The notes under the pieces are model-generated. The model saw only the letters and a list, made by a program, of their open reading frames with translations, ran no database searches and was not told the DNA's origin. A stretch of 20,355 nucleotides of DNA from UBA1822 sp963615055 (lineage in GTDB: Bacteria; Bacillota; Negativicutes; Veillonellales; Dialisteraceae). Below, piece after piece: positions 1-7,078 of the stretch (positions are counted from its first letter, which is position 1; each line of letters starts with the position of its first letter). The DNA lies in assembly GCA_963615055.1 (NCBI GenBank), contig CAVEFO010000036.1, positions 1-20,355 of the forward strand, written 5' to 3'. The position numbers and the translations under genes were made by a program.

Positions 1-83
1 GCAACCTGCTGTTCTGGGGCCTCTCGATGTCCGTCGTGGGCGCTGTCGTCTGCTACGTAGCATTCGGCCTCTTGGGACTTTAA
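1..83 (+). CDS. C-terminal end of a membrane protein (partial)
   Basis: The window opens inside a gene whose last 26 codons are visible in the frame that ends at TAA 81-83. The residues read NLLFWGLSMSVVG..., ending in FGLLGL: a glycine-rich hydrophobic segment that would make one transmembrane helix finishing at the C-terminus. A terminator hairpin follows within 60 bases, which supports a real gene end. Many permeases and other polytopic proteins end like this, so the family cannot be named. The next gene is a CoA-transferase, but it has its own promoter, so shared function is not implied. Confidence 0.6.
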   Translation, partial: NLLFWGLSMSVVGAVVCYVAFGLLGL

Positions 84-138
84 TTCTCGGATGCACTTGA
101 CCTGAAAGGGCATATGACATCATAAAGGAAACGAAAAA

Positions 139-174
139 GCAGTCTGAAGTTTTTGGCTTCGGGCTGTTTTTTTG
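139..174 (+). terminator. Rho-independent terminator after the upstream membrane protein
   Basis: A 10-bp stem (CAGTCTGAAG with CTTCGGGCTG, including G-U pairs) with loop TTTTTGG is followed by a run of seven T. It lies about 55 bases after the stop codon of the partial gene. The rest of 84-304 is AT-rich sequence without a supportable gene. Confidence 0.8.
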
Positions 175-304
175 TTGGGGAAGGACGAGGGGCGGGGCTT
201 TGGGGATGGTTGGTTTTGCGGCGTTTGCGCCATTCCGTTTCATTAAAAAATTATTTATAGCAGCTGATATAAAAAATCTATAGCGGGAACGGTTATTATT
301 TCTC

Positions 305-332
305 TTGATTTTCATATCATATGTGCTATAAT
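305..332 (+). promoter_or_regulatory. Promoter of the CoA-transferase gene
   Basis: TTGATT (305-310) and a perfect TATAAT (327-332) are separated by 16 bases, with an extended -10 (TGC just before TATAAT). Transcription should start near 339, giving a leader of about 127 bases. An AT-rich stretch upstream (240-300) could act as an UP element. Confidence 0.75.
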
Positions 333-418
333 GACGACAGCGGAAAAGAGAAGGCACAAGAATGTGCTCCGCAGAGTGCATGATGTTGGCGGAAGCGATT
401 TTGAAAGACGCTTTCGCG

Positions 419-443
419 GGAGGCGCGGAAGATGAGTGCCTCC
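419..443 (+). promoter_or_regulatory. Small hairpin just upstream of the CoA-transferase ribosome binding site
   Basis: GGAGGC (419-424) and GCCTCC (438-443) form a perfect 6-bp stem with a 13-base loop that ends 7 bases before the AAAGGAG Shine-Dalgarno at 452-458. The 3' arm CCTCC is also complementary to the GGAG core of the Shine-Dalgarno, so alternative pairing is possible. A second small dyad (GCACA...TGTGC) lies near 354-367. A regulatory role is only inferred. Confidence 0.3.
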
Positions 444-465
444 GAAAAAGAAAGGAGATTTTATT

Positions 466-1653
466 ATGGCAAAACCGTTGGAAGGACTCGTCGTATTGGA
501 TTTGTCCCGTGTGTTGGCAGCTCCGTATACCGGCATGATTTTGGCCGATATGGGCGCGAATGTCATTAAAGTCGAGGCGCGCGGCAAGGGGGATGACTCC
601 CGTGCGTACGGCCCGTACGTGAATGGTGAATCCGCTTACTACATGAGCCTCAATCGTGGCAAACGCTCCATGACGCTCAATCTGAAAAGTCCGGACGGTA
701 AACAGATTTTGAAAGATCTCGTCAAGAAAGCGGACGTCCTTTTGGAAAACTTCCGCGGCGGCACGATGGACAAATTGGGACTCGGCTACGATGTGCTCCA
801 TGAAATCAATCCGCGTCTCATTTACTCCGCCTGCACCGGCTTCGGCATGACCGGCCCGTACAAGACGGATCCGGCGTATGACGTCATCGTCCAGGGCATG
901 GGCGGCATCATGTCCATCACCGGACAGGCCGGCGGCGAACCGACGAAATGCGGCGCGTCCATCGGCGACATCACGGCGGGGCTTTTCTCCGCGATTGGTG
1001 TCATGATGGCGCTCTACAGCCGCGAAAAGACAGGCAAAGGCCAGCTCGTCGACGTTTCCATGCTCGATTGCCAGGTCGCCATTTTGGAAAATGCCATTGC
1101 GCGCTATACAAATGCGGGCGTTTCCCCGAAACCCATCGGAAACCGTCACGCTTCCATCACGCCGTTCCAGGCTCTGCCCTGCAGCGACGGCTATGTCATT
1201 GTCGCTGTCGGAAACGACAATCTTTGGCATAAATTCTGCCAAGTCATCGAGCGCCCGGATTTGGATGCCGATGAACGCTTCAAGACAAATCCGCTCCGCA
1301 CGGACAATGTCGAGGCGCTCACCGTCGAGCTCAATAAGACCTTCAAGACGAAGACGATGGATGAATGGCTCCACCTGATTAAGGAAGCCGGCATCCCGGT
1401 CGGCCCGATCAATGATGTCGCCCGCGTCGTCAAAGATCCGGCCGTCATCGCCCGCAACATGATCGTCACGACGCATCACCCGGTCGCAGGCGACGTCGAA
1501 ATGGCCGGCGTGCCGATTAAACTCTCCGAAACCCCGGGCTCCGTCGATGCTCCGGCTCCGACGCTCGGCCAGCACACGAGAGAAATCCTCAAAGAACAAC
1601 TCGGTATGGACGATGCCAAGATTGACGCGCTCTATGCGAATGAAACACTGTAA
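466..1653 (+). CDS. CaiB/BaiF (family III) CoA-transferase
   Basis: Family III CoA-transferases move CoA between carboxylic acids through an enzyme-bound aspartyl-CoA anhydride; formyl-CoA, carnitine/crotonobetaine and (R)-2-hydroxyacid transferases belong here. The 395-residue product has the family hallmarks: N-terminal GLVVLDLSRVLAAPYTGMIL, ADMGANVIKVE, the NRGKRSMTLNLK and LLENFR motifs, and the GDITAG motif with the expected catalytic Asp at about residue 168. ATG 466 is preferred over an in-frame ATG at 436 because AAAGGAG (452-458) precedes it at normal spacing and the family N-terminus starts there. Its length is usual for a single-domain member. It stands alone between its own promoter and terminator, with no neighbouring dehydratase or decarboxylase, so the CoA donor and acceptor cannot be told. 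The family is certain; the substrate is unknown. Confidence 0.93.
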   Translation: MAKPLEGLVVLDLSRVLAAPYTGMILADMGANVIKVEARGKGDDSRAYGPYVNGESAYYMSLNRGKRSMTLNLKSPDGKQILKDLVKKADVLLENFRGGTMDKLGLGYDVLHEINPRLIYSACTGFGMTGPYKTDPAYDVIVQGMGGIMSITGQAGGEPTKCGASIGDITAGLFSAIGVMMALYSREKTGKGQLVDVSMLDCQVAILENAIARYTNAGVSPKPIGNRHASITPFQALPCSDGYVIVAVGNDNLWHKFCQVIERPDLDADERFKTNPLRTDNVEALTVELNKTFKTKTMDEWLHLIKEAGIPVGPINDVARVVKDPAVIARNMIVTTHHPVAGDVEMAGVPIKLSETPGSVDAPAPTLGQHTREILKEQLGMDDAKIDALYANETL

Positions 1654-1670
1654 TTCTTGTTCATGAAATG

Positions 1671-1706
1671 AAAAGCACGACAGCTTCGGTTGCCGTGCTT
1701 TTTGTT
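1671..1706 (+). terminator. Rho-independent terminator of the CoA-transferase gene
   Basis: AAAGCACG pairs with CGTGCTTT, with an inner CAGC-TTCG-GTTG tip (a UUCG tetraloop), and the 3' arm runs into TTTTTG. It begins 18 bases after the stop codon. Confidence 0.88.
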
Positions 1707-1839
1707 TGCATCGAAAGCTTTCCTTATCGGAAGAGGGGGCTCCGAAGGGGCGGGAGAAAGAGTGCCTCGCAGCGGTATAGAGATGATATGTGGCGTCGGT
1801 AAAAAATTTTTATAATGAAAAAAATTATAGCGAGAAGGA

Positions 1840-1868
1840 TTAACAAGACGGCATGGATGTGCTAAAAT
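1840..1868 (+). promoter_or_regulatory. Promoter of the autotransporter leader
   Basis: TTAACA (1840-1845) and TAAAAT (1863-1868) are separated by 17 bases, with an extended -10 TGC immediately before the -10 box. A strongly AT-rich block (1801-1829) lies directly upstream and could be an UP element. The expected start is near 1875, about 290 bases before the autotransporter ATG. Confidence 0.65.
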
Positions 1869-1980
1869 AGGGACATATCGCGAAAGGATTTTTGCGACGG
1901 AGATACGGAAACGGGCGGGATCCGCGGCGGAGCGAAAAAGGATGGCGTCGCCGAGATGGGTTTGTCGTCAAATATGGTAT

Positions 1981-1988
1981 GGGGGGGG
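1981..1988 (+). repeat. Homopolymeric G8 tract in the adhesin leader
   Basis: Eight consecutive G, preceded by TATGGTAT and followed by TGTGG. Runs of this kind slip during replication and are classic phase-variation sites near surface-protein genes. This one lies inside the transcribed leader, 16 bases before a terminator hairpin and 180 bases before the start codon. Confidence 0.8.
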
Positions 1989-2003
1989 TGTGGCATCCAC
2001 AAG

Positions 2004-2037
2004 AAATCGGAGATTTTTGAAATCTGCGATTTTTTTT
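2004..2037 (+). terminator. Intrinsic terminator inside the autotransporter leader
   Basis: AAATCGGAGATT (2005-2016) pairs with AATCTGCGATTT (2021-2032) with one mismatch and a short TTTG-type loop. The 3' arm continues into a run of eight T (2030-2037). It lies 130 bases upstream of the start codon, so it is either an attenuator or the 3' end of an independent RNA of about 160 bases starting at 1875. Confidence 0.65.
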
Positions 2038-2168
2038 AGTGGTGTTAGGCCGAAGGTGACAAGTCGGAAAGTACGGTCCGGTATCCGGGACAAATCGATG
2101 GGGATTTTTTGGCAGGTTTGTTTGCCCTTTCGTAAGAAGGGCGGACGAGATATAGGAGGAGTGGTTTT

Positions 2169-5100
2169 ATGAAAAAACGTACATTACAATCTGCTGTGCT
2201 GGCGGTGTTGCTCTGTGGCGTAGCGGGGTATGCGGGAGCGACGATACCGTATACCGAGGATAATGTTATTGTCAAGCCGACGTATTCAACTGATGGAGGG
2301 ACGCGTACCGATACGGAAGTCACAAATCTTGATACGGACAAAGTGCTTGGTGATGAGAATACGGTTATCGGATTGCACAATCAGGTCGGTGAAAAGATAA
2401 GTGAGGACACGACTCATTACACTGACCAAAATACGGTGATTGGGTATCGGAATTTTTTGGCGCCGCCCAATGATGCGGATGGCAGCAGCGTCATTGGCAG
2501 TCAGAATAAAGTCGGCTCATCGGAATCGGTGGTCATTGGTTTGCAAAATAAAGTCGCGCATGACGGTAGCAGCGTGCAGAATCCCGGAACCGGCGGGTAT
2601 CGCTACAATATTGCGCTGGGGTACCAGAATTCTATCAGTGAAGCAAGCTACGGCATTGCCCTCGGGCAGCAATCGGAAGTCACGCAGAATTACGGAGTTG
2701 CCATTGGGTATTTGGCTCGTGCCAATGCGAAATCTTCGATGGCTATCGGCTTCCGGGCTTATACCGATGCGACCGCTGATGCCATGACGTACGACAGTGA
2801 GACAAAGACTTGGATTTCGGCAGTGTCTTTCGGCAGTATAGCGTCGCAAAACGATAACAAAAACATATATTTGGCGCGGCTGAGAAATATTGCAGCCGGG
2901 GTGAAGGACACCGATGCTGTGAATGTCAAGCAAATGAATACGGCGATCAGTACCGCTATTGATGGGATTACGATTCCGGACTGCATTGTTACGCATGATG
3001 ATAGCAATTACTGGCTTGATGTCGCTTGGAATTCATCGACGACGACGACGACGCGGGGGAAAGAGAGTGTGGCTTATGGGTACGGAGCCAATGCGCAGAC
3101 CAACTACAGTGTCGCAATCGGCTCCAGTGCCAAAACGGTGAGAAGCGAAAATGGGGTGACAGCTACTACCGGGCAAAATGTCGCCATCGGGCGCAGTGCC
3201 AAGACGTTGGCGGATTATTCTATTGCCATCGGTGCCAGCAGCCAAGCGACGCAAACGCAAGGGATTGCGATTGGATATCAAAGCAAAGGGTCCGGCAAGT
3301 ATTCCACTGCGATTGGGCAGAATGCGGCGGCGAATAGCGCTGGCGCCATCGCCATTGGGCTTAACGTCAATCAAAATACGACGGCCGGGGATTATGCAGT
3401 GGCGATCGGAATGAATGCGAAGTCGGCCGGTGACGATGCGGTGGCTATTGGGGATGGGGCCAAAGCGTCGGCCCAAGATTCTGTGGCGATTGGGCATAAC
3501 AGTACCGCAAACGAGGCTAATACTGTTTCCGTGGGACGGGCACAGGCCGGAAGCTTGTCGGCAATCAATCGGAAGATTGTGTATGTCGCAGCCGGTATGG
3601 CGGATACGGATGCGGTGAATTTTTCGCAAATTAAGACGGTGGCGAGCACGACGCAAAATGGGACGTATATCCAGTCCAGCCTGATGAATGTAATCATCGA
3701 AGATGAACAAACTACTGCATTGAATCCGAATGGGACTGTCGGGGCCAATATCGCGGCGTTGGATGCGAAAGCGGTCGCGGCGTATGCGCATGATACGGAT
3801 ACGACCGGAAAGGTGAATGAGATTAATTTGTCCGGTGCGGCGCGAAGTGCGGCGGCGACGTCCAAGAAGGGGAATACGAATGAGCTCATTGCCAATGACG
3901 GCACGGTGTTGGCGACGTTTACGGTCGGCAGTATTGCGGACGGGAATTACGGATTTATTTCCGGGGATACGGTCTATGAGTATGTCAAGCCTGTCGCCAA
4001 GAGCGGTACTTCATTAAAAACGATCAGCGCAGCCAATTCGACCGGGGTCAATCTCGGTCTGCTCGATGCGGCCATCGAAGAGGCCAAGGTTTCGTCGGCT
4101 TATACGGGGAGTGATACGATTACCATCGACGAGGACAAGACGCTTCATGTCACGAATATGGCGATGAGCACAATGTGGACGGATGTGCCTGGGGCAAGTG
4201 CGACGGGAAATTATGCGTTTGCTATCGGCGGCGGTGCCAAAGCGTCCGGGATAGGTGCCGTGGCGCTGGGCGTCTGGGCGGAGGCTTTGTCCAATCCCGA
4301 TGCGACGGAGGATCCGAAAAGTGTGGGTGCTACGGTGGCCATCGGGCTGAAGGCGAAAGCGTACGGAAACGGTGCGGCTGTCATCGGCGCGAATGCGAAG
4401 GCTACGGGAGAGGAAGGAATTGCCATCGGAAGCTTGACCGTGTCGACAGGGTATGAAGCCACGGCTGTCGGGAGCGGCGCCAATGCCAAAGAGGGATCAA
4501 CGACGGCTATCGGTGCCAAAACAGAAGCATCCGGCGTGGGGGCTTCGGCTTTCGGGTTCTTAAGCAAGGCGACCGAAGTGGCGGCGCTTGCGTCCGGTTT
4601 CGGCAGTGAAGCATCCGGCGCGGCAGCGGCAGCTTATGGGGCGTATTCCCAAGCGGCGGGCACCGGTGCGGTCGCTTTCGGGTATCAGAGTCACGCGACG
4701 AAAGACGGTGCATCGGCGTATGGCTACAACAGTGCAGCCACCGGTACGAAATCCACCGCCATCGGCTTCCAAGCGGTCGCGGACACGGATATCGCGACAG
4801 AGGACGGAAAGAAAGTGACGACGGTTTCCTTCGGTCATCAGAATGGGGATTCGTATTGGTATGTCGATCAAAGCGGAAACCATGTTTCGGCTACGTACAA
4901 TGATGTGCTCCTTGCTCGGTTGACGAATATCGCAGACGGTAAATCGAATACGGACGCGGCGACGTATGGGCAGCTCGTAAATGCGCAGGAACAGGGAAAT
5001 GGCACGTATACGGCGTATGAATTCGGAACGGATGGCGTGGCCACGATACTGAATAATGCCGGTGGGACGGCTTTCAAGCTGAAAATGGCGGCGAGCGGCT

Positions 5101-6425
5101 CTGTCGCTGCTACGGACGCGGGCTATGTGACCGGCAGTACGGTTTATAAGTATGTGACGCCGGCCGATGCCCAAGGAGTGGCCAAAGACGGGACCTATGT
5201 GAAACAAGATATGACCACCGGGCAGAATCTCTATGCGTTGGATACGCAAGTAAATAAAAATACGGATGCTATCGCTGCAATTCAGGGAAATATTTCTTCC
5301 ATTGAAACGAATGTGGGGACCGTTTCCGGCAAAGTGAATGATTTGGATTCTCGTATCGGTACGCTGAATAATACGACATATAATGTGATTTCTTACGGCA
5401 ATACGGTTTCTCAGAATTTGGCCGCGTTGGATGGTGCCATTACGGGGGCGGTGATGCCGGATATTTCTCATTTGAAAGATATCACGAGATCGGATGGCGC
5501 GACGGCCGAGGGGACGGATTCACTGGCGCTTGGAAATGACAGCCATGCGGATGCGACGAATTCCATCTCTTTCGGGACGGGCTCCAAGGTGACGGGGGAA
5601 GGATCGATTGCTATCGGGAGCGGGTCTACCGTGACAGGCACGAATTCCATCGCTGTCGGTACCGATCACACGGTCTGCGGAGCGAATTCCGGTGCTTTCG
5701 GCGATCCGAATAATGTGCATGGACATGACAGCTATGCCTTTGGGAATGACATTACGATCGGCAATCATGAAAGAGATGGCGAGGTCGGGAATAATACTTT
5801 CGTGCTGGGAAACAAAGTGACGACGACAGCCAGTAATGCAGTGATTCTCGGCAATGAATCGACTGCGGAAGAGGACCATGTCGTTTCTGTCGGCAGCGAA
5901 GGCGGAGAGAGAAAAATTATTCATGTCAAAGCCGGTGAGAATGATACGGATGCGGTGAATGTCAGTCAGCTCAAGCAAAGTGTCTCGGCCATATCCGGCG
6001 ATATCAATAAAGTCGGCGCCGGGGCAGCCGCTCTGGCGGCGCTTCATCCGGAAGGATACGATCCGGCGGATAAATGGAGTTTTGCTGTCGGCTACGGGCA
6101 TTACAAGAATGCGAATGCCGGCGCTTTGGGCGCTTTCTATAAGCCGAATTTCGATACGACGCTTTCTTTCGGCGGGACAATCGGAAACGGGGATGCGATG
6201 CTGAATGCCGGCGTTTCCTTCAAGCTCGGCAGCCGCGGAAAGACGCTCATGACGAATGCGTCCAATGCGGATCTTGTGCGTGAGGTGAATCAGCTGCGGG
6301 CGCAGAATGCTCGCAGTGAGGAAAAGAATGTGCGTTATGAAGAAAAAATCGATGCGCAGGATAAGAGAATCAAAGCGCTCGAAGCGCAAATGCAAAAATT
6401 GCTGGAAGCGGTCGGGAAAGCGTAA
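2169..6425 (+). CDS. Trimeric autotransporter adhesin (YadA/Hia type), 1418 residues
   Basis: A type Vc secreted adhesin: three chains form one outer-membrane barrel and export a head-and-stalk fibre. The start has AGGAGG at 2154-2159. Residues 1-24 are a signal peptide (MKKR, hydrophobic core, AGA cleavage site). Four groups of YadA-head repeats of the SVAIG/SIAIG type follow (about 85-200, 297-460, 678-900, 1115-1245). Each ends in a neck/stalk module such as YVAAGMADTDAVNFSQI (about 232-260, 468-491, 912-940, 1248-1272). Stalk modules with VYEYVKP/VYKYVTP and NLxALD motifs lie between heads. The four-strand YadA anchor is at about 1279-1355 (AALAALHPEG...SFKLGS). Unusually, about 63 residues of charged coiled coil (1356-1418) follow the anchor. 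An in-frame ACG x5 repeat (3039-3053) encodes Thr5. Cysteine is rare (about 276 and 1170). The receptor cannot be inferred. Confidence 0.95.
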   Translation: MKKRTLQSAVLAVLLCGVAGYAGATIPYTEDNVIVKPTYSTDGGTRTDTEVTNLDTDKVLGDENTVIGLHNQVGEKISEDTTHYTDQNTVIGYRNFLAPPNDADGSSVIGSQNKVGSSESVVIGLQNKVAHDGSSVQNPGTGGYRYNIALGYQNSISEASYGIALGQQSEVTQNYGVAIGYLARANAKSSMAIGFRAYTDATADAMTYDSETKTWISAVSFGSIASQNDNKNIYLARLRNIAAGVKDTDAVNVKQMNTAISTAIDGITIPDCIVTHDDSNYWLDVAWNSSTTTTTRGKESVAYGYGANAQTNYSVAIGSSAKTVRSENGVTATTGQNVAIGRSAKTLADYSIAIGASSQATQTQGIAIGYQSKGSGKYSTAIGQNAAANSAGAIAIGLNVNQNTTAGDYAVAIGMNAKSAGDDAVAIGDGAKASAQDSVAIGHNSTANEANTVSVGRAQAGSLSAINRKIVYVAAGMADTDAVNFSQIKTVASTTQNGTYIQSSLMNVIIEDEQTTALNPNGTVGANIAALDAKAVAAYAHDTDTTGKVNEINLSGAARSAAATSKKGNTNELIANDGTVLATFTVGSIADGNYGFISGDTVYEYVKPVAKSGTSLKTISAANSTGVNLGLLDAAIEEAKVSSAYTGSDTITIDEDKTLHVTNMAMSTMWTDVPGASATGNYAFAIGGGAKASGIGAVALGVWAEALSNPDATEDPKSVGATVAIGLKAKAYGNGAAVIGANAKATGEEGIAIGSLTVSTGYEATAVGSGANAKEGSTTAIGAKTEASGVGASAFGFLSKATEVAALASGFGSEASGAAAAAYGAYSQAAGTGAVAFGYQSHATKDGASAYGYNSAATGTKSTAIGFQAVADTDIATEDGKKVTTVSFGHQNGDSYWYVDQSGNHVSATYNDVLLARLTNIADGKSNTDAATYGQLVNAQEQGNGTYTAYEFGTDGVATILNNAGGTAFKLKMAASGSVAATDAGYVTGSTVYKYVTPADAQGVAKDGTYVKQDMTTGQNLYALDTQVNKNTDAIAAIQGNISSIETNVGTVSGKVNDLDSRIGTLNNTTYNVISYGNTVSQNLAALDGAITGAVMPDISHLKDITRSDGATAEGTDSLALGNDSHADATNSISFGTGSKVTGEGSIAIGSGSTVTGTNSIAVGTDHTVCGANSGAFGDPNNVHGHDSYAFGNDITIGNHERDGEVGNNTFVLGNKVTTTASNAVILGNESTAEEDHVVSVGSEGGERKIIHVKAGENDTDAVNVSQLKQSVSAISGDINKVGAGAAALAALHPEGYDPADKWSFAVGYGHYKNANAGALGAFYKPNFDTTLSFGGTIGNGDAMLNAGVSFKLGSRGKTLMTNASNADLVREVNQLRAQNARSEEKNVRYEEKIDAQDKRIKALEAQMQKLLEAVGKA

Positions 6426-6427
6426 AC

Positions 6428-6445
6428 AGGAAATCCGGTTTTCCT
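6428..6445 (+). other. Small inverted repeat right after the autotransporter stop codon
   Basis: AGGAAA (6428-6433) and TTTCCT (6440-6445) form a 6-bp stem three bases after the stop codon. There is no T run, so it is not a good terminator by itself; it may protect the mRNA end. The stronger terminator is at 6563-6596. Confidence 0.3.
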
Positions 6446-6562
6446 AAGCTTTATTCGTAAATTTTCATGGTAGAATTGTCGGGACTGTGGGCGTGCGGCG
6501 GATTGTCGTCACATATCCGGGATCCGGCATTTCTATATACTCCAATGTCGAAAACGACAGCG

Positions 6563-6596
6563 AAAGGGGGCAGATTTTTGGAATCTGTTCCCTTTT
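6563..6596 (+). terminator. Terminator of the autotransporter gene
   Basis: AAAGGGGGCAGATT pairs with AATCTGTTCCCTTT (14 pairs, two of them G-U) with loop TTTGG, ending in TTTT. It lies about 140 bases after the stop codon. The AGATTTTTG-AATCTG core resembles the hairpin inside the leader of the same gene (2004-2037). Confidence 0.7.
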
Positions 6597-6600
6597 GCGT

Positions 6601-6631
6601 GGAAGTGGCAGGTATTTCGCTGCCCGCTTCC
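6601..6631 (+). other. Strong hairpin in the 6426-6784 intergenic region
   Basis: GGAAG-T-GGCAG (6601-6611) pairs with CTGCC-CG-CTTCC (6620-6631), loop GTATTTCG. No T run follows. Nothing else in 6632-6741 looks like a gene; it contains an 11-base string (TGTGGCGCGAT, 6654-6664) that recurs at 9784-9794. Confidence 0.35.
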
Positions 6632-6741
6632 GTTTCTCATTCGTCGCCTAGTGTGTGGCGCGATAGACATTACGCGAGGATTATGATCTCCCGGATAGCG
6701 GATAATGACGGGGAATGCTGAGCATGCATGACCGTTTCCGT

Positions 6742-6758
6742 CATAGATTTTATCTATG
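6742..6758. promoter_or_regulatory. Palindrome upstream of the aminotransferase promoter (candidate operator)
   Basis: CATAGAT-TTT-ATCTATG is a perfect 7-bp inverted repeat with a 3-base spacer, 26 bases upstream of the -35 box at 6785. Position and symmetry suit a regulator binding site. The regulator is unknown. Confidence 0.35.
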
Positions 6759-6784
6759 CATCTCATAAAAAGTAAAAAATTTTC

Positions 6785-6813
6785 TTGACAAACCCCAAAG
6801 AGTGGGGTATCAT
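6785..6813 (+). promoter_or_regulatory. Promoter of the T-box / aminotransferase unit, with a palindrome in its spacer
   Basis: A consensus TTGACA (6785-6790) and TATCAT (6808-6813) are separated by exactly 17 bases. The spacer is a dyad: ACCCCA-AAGAG-TGGGGT (6792-6808), six-base arms. A protein bound there would block RNA polymerase, so repression on top of T-box control is plausible. Transcription should start near 6820. Confidence 0.8.
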
Positions 6814-6817
6814 GGCC

Positions 6818-7057
6818 GAAAATAAATGCTGGGAACGCAAAAAAGTTTCGCGGTAGGCGGCAGAGAGCCGGTGGGTGGTGAAAATCGGTGCCGAGGCGGG
6901 ATGGCTCATTGCGGGAGCAGGGCGGCGGTCGCAAGCCGTCTCGGGGCGTCCACGTTACGGGCGGCGTATTGGCTTTTGGAATACGCATGAGTGATAAAAC
7001 AAGGTGGTACCGCGCGATAGGGCGCCCTTGTCGGAGCAATCCGGCGAGGGCTTTTTT
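6818..7057 (+). promoter_or_regulatory. T-box leader (tRNA-sensing riboswitch) with terminator
   Basis: T-box leaders pair with a specific uncharged tRNA to switch off a terminator. The core AAGGTGGTACCGCG is at 7001-7014. It can pair into an antiterminator (ACAAGG with CCTTGT at 7026-7031), which competes with a perfect 12-bp terminator stem (7024-7035 with 7040-7051, GCAA loop) followed by six T. Stem III is GCGTATT/AATACGC (6964-6986). Stem I has an AGAGAG element and a GGTGAAA-type apical loop near 6865-6885, and its base is GCT...GCAA (6828 onward) with TTGC-GGG-AGC (6909-6918). The specifier should lie in the TGGCTCA segment (6902-6908). CTC (6905-6907, Leu), followed by a purine, is the best candidate; TGG (Trp) or GGC (Gly) are not excluded. 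Confidence 0.9.
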
Positions 7058-7078
7058 GTTTCCCGAAAGGAGGAAACC

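Larger units (their letters stand above)
1875..2168 (+). promoter_or_regulatory. Long structured 5' leader of the autotransporter gene
   Basis: No convincing gene lies here. The leader holds several short hairpins: TCGCGAAA/TTTTGCGA at 1878-1897, GCGG-GAT-CCGC near 1916-1926, and GTGG-CAT-CCAC just after the G tract. It then has a G8 run (1981-1988), an intrinsic-terminator hairpin (2004-2037), and a small hairpin GCCCTT/AAGGGC (2124-2142) that ends 11 bases before the AGGAGG Shine-Dalgarno (2154-2159). I find no second promoter between the internal terminator and the gene, so expression of the adhesin probably depends on read-through. Confidence 0.5.

Noticed and set aside
1942..2172. 76-codon ORF in the autotransporter leader
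   Set aside because: It runs through the G8 tract and the terminator hairpin, has no ribosome site and overlaps the real start codon; composition is Arg/Lys-rich noise.
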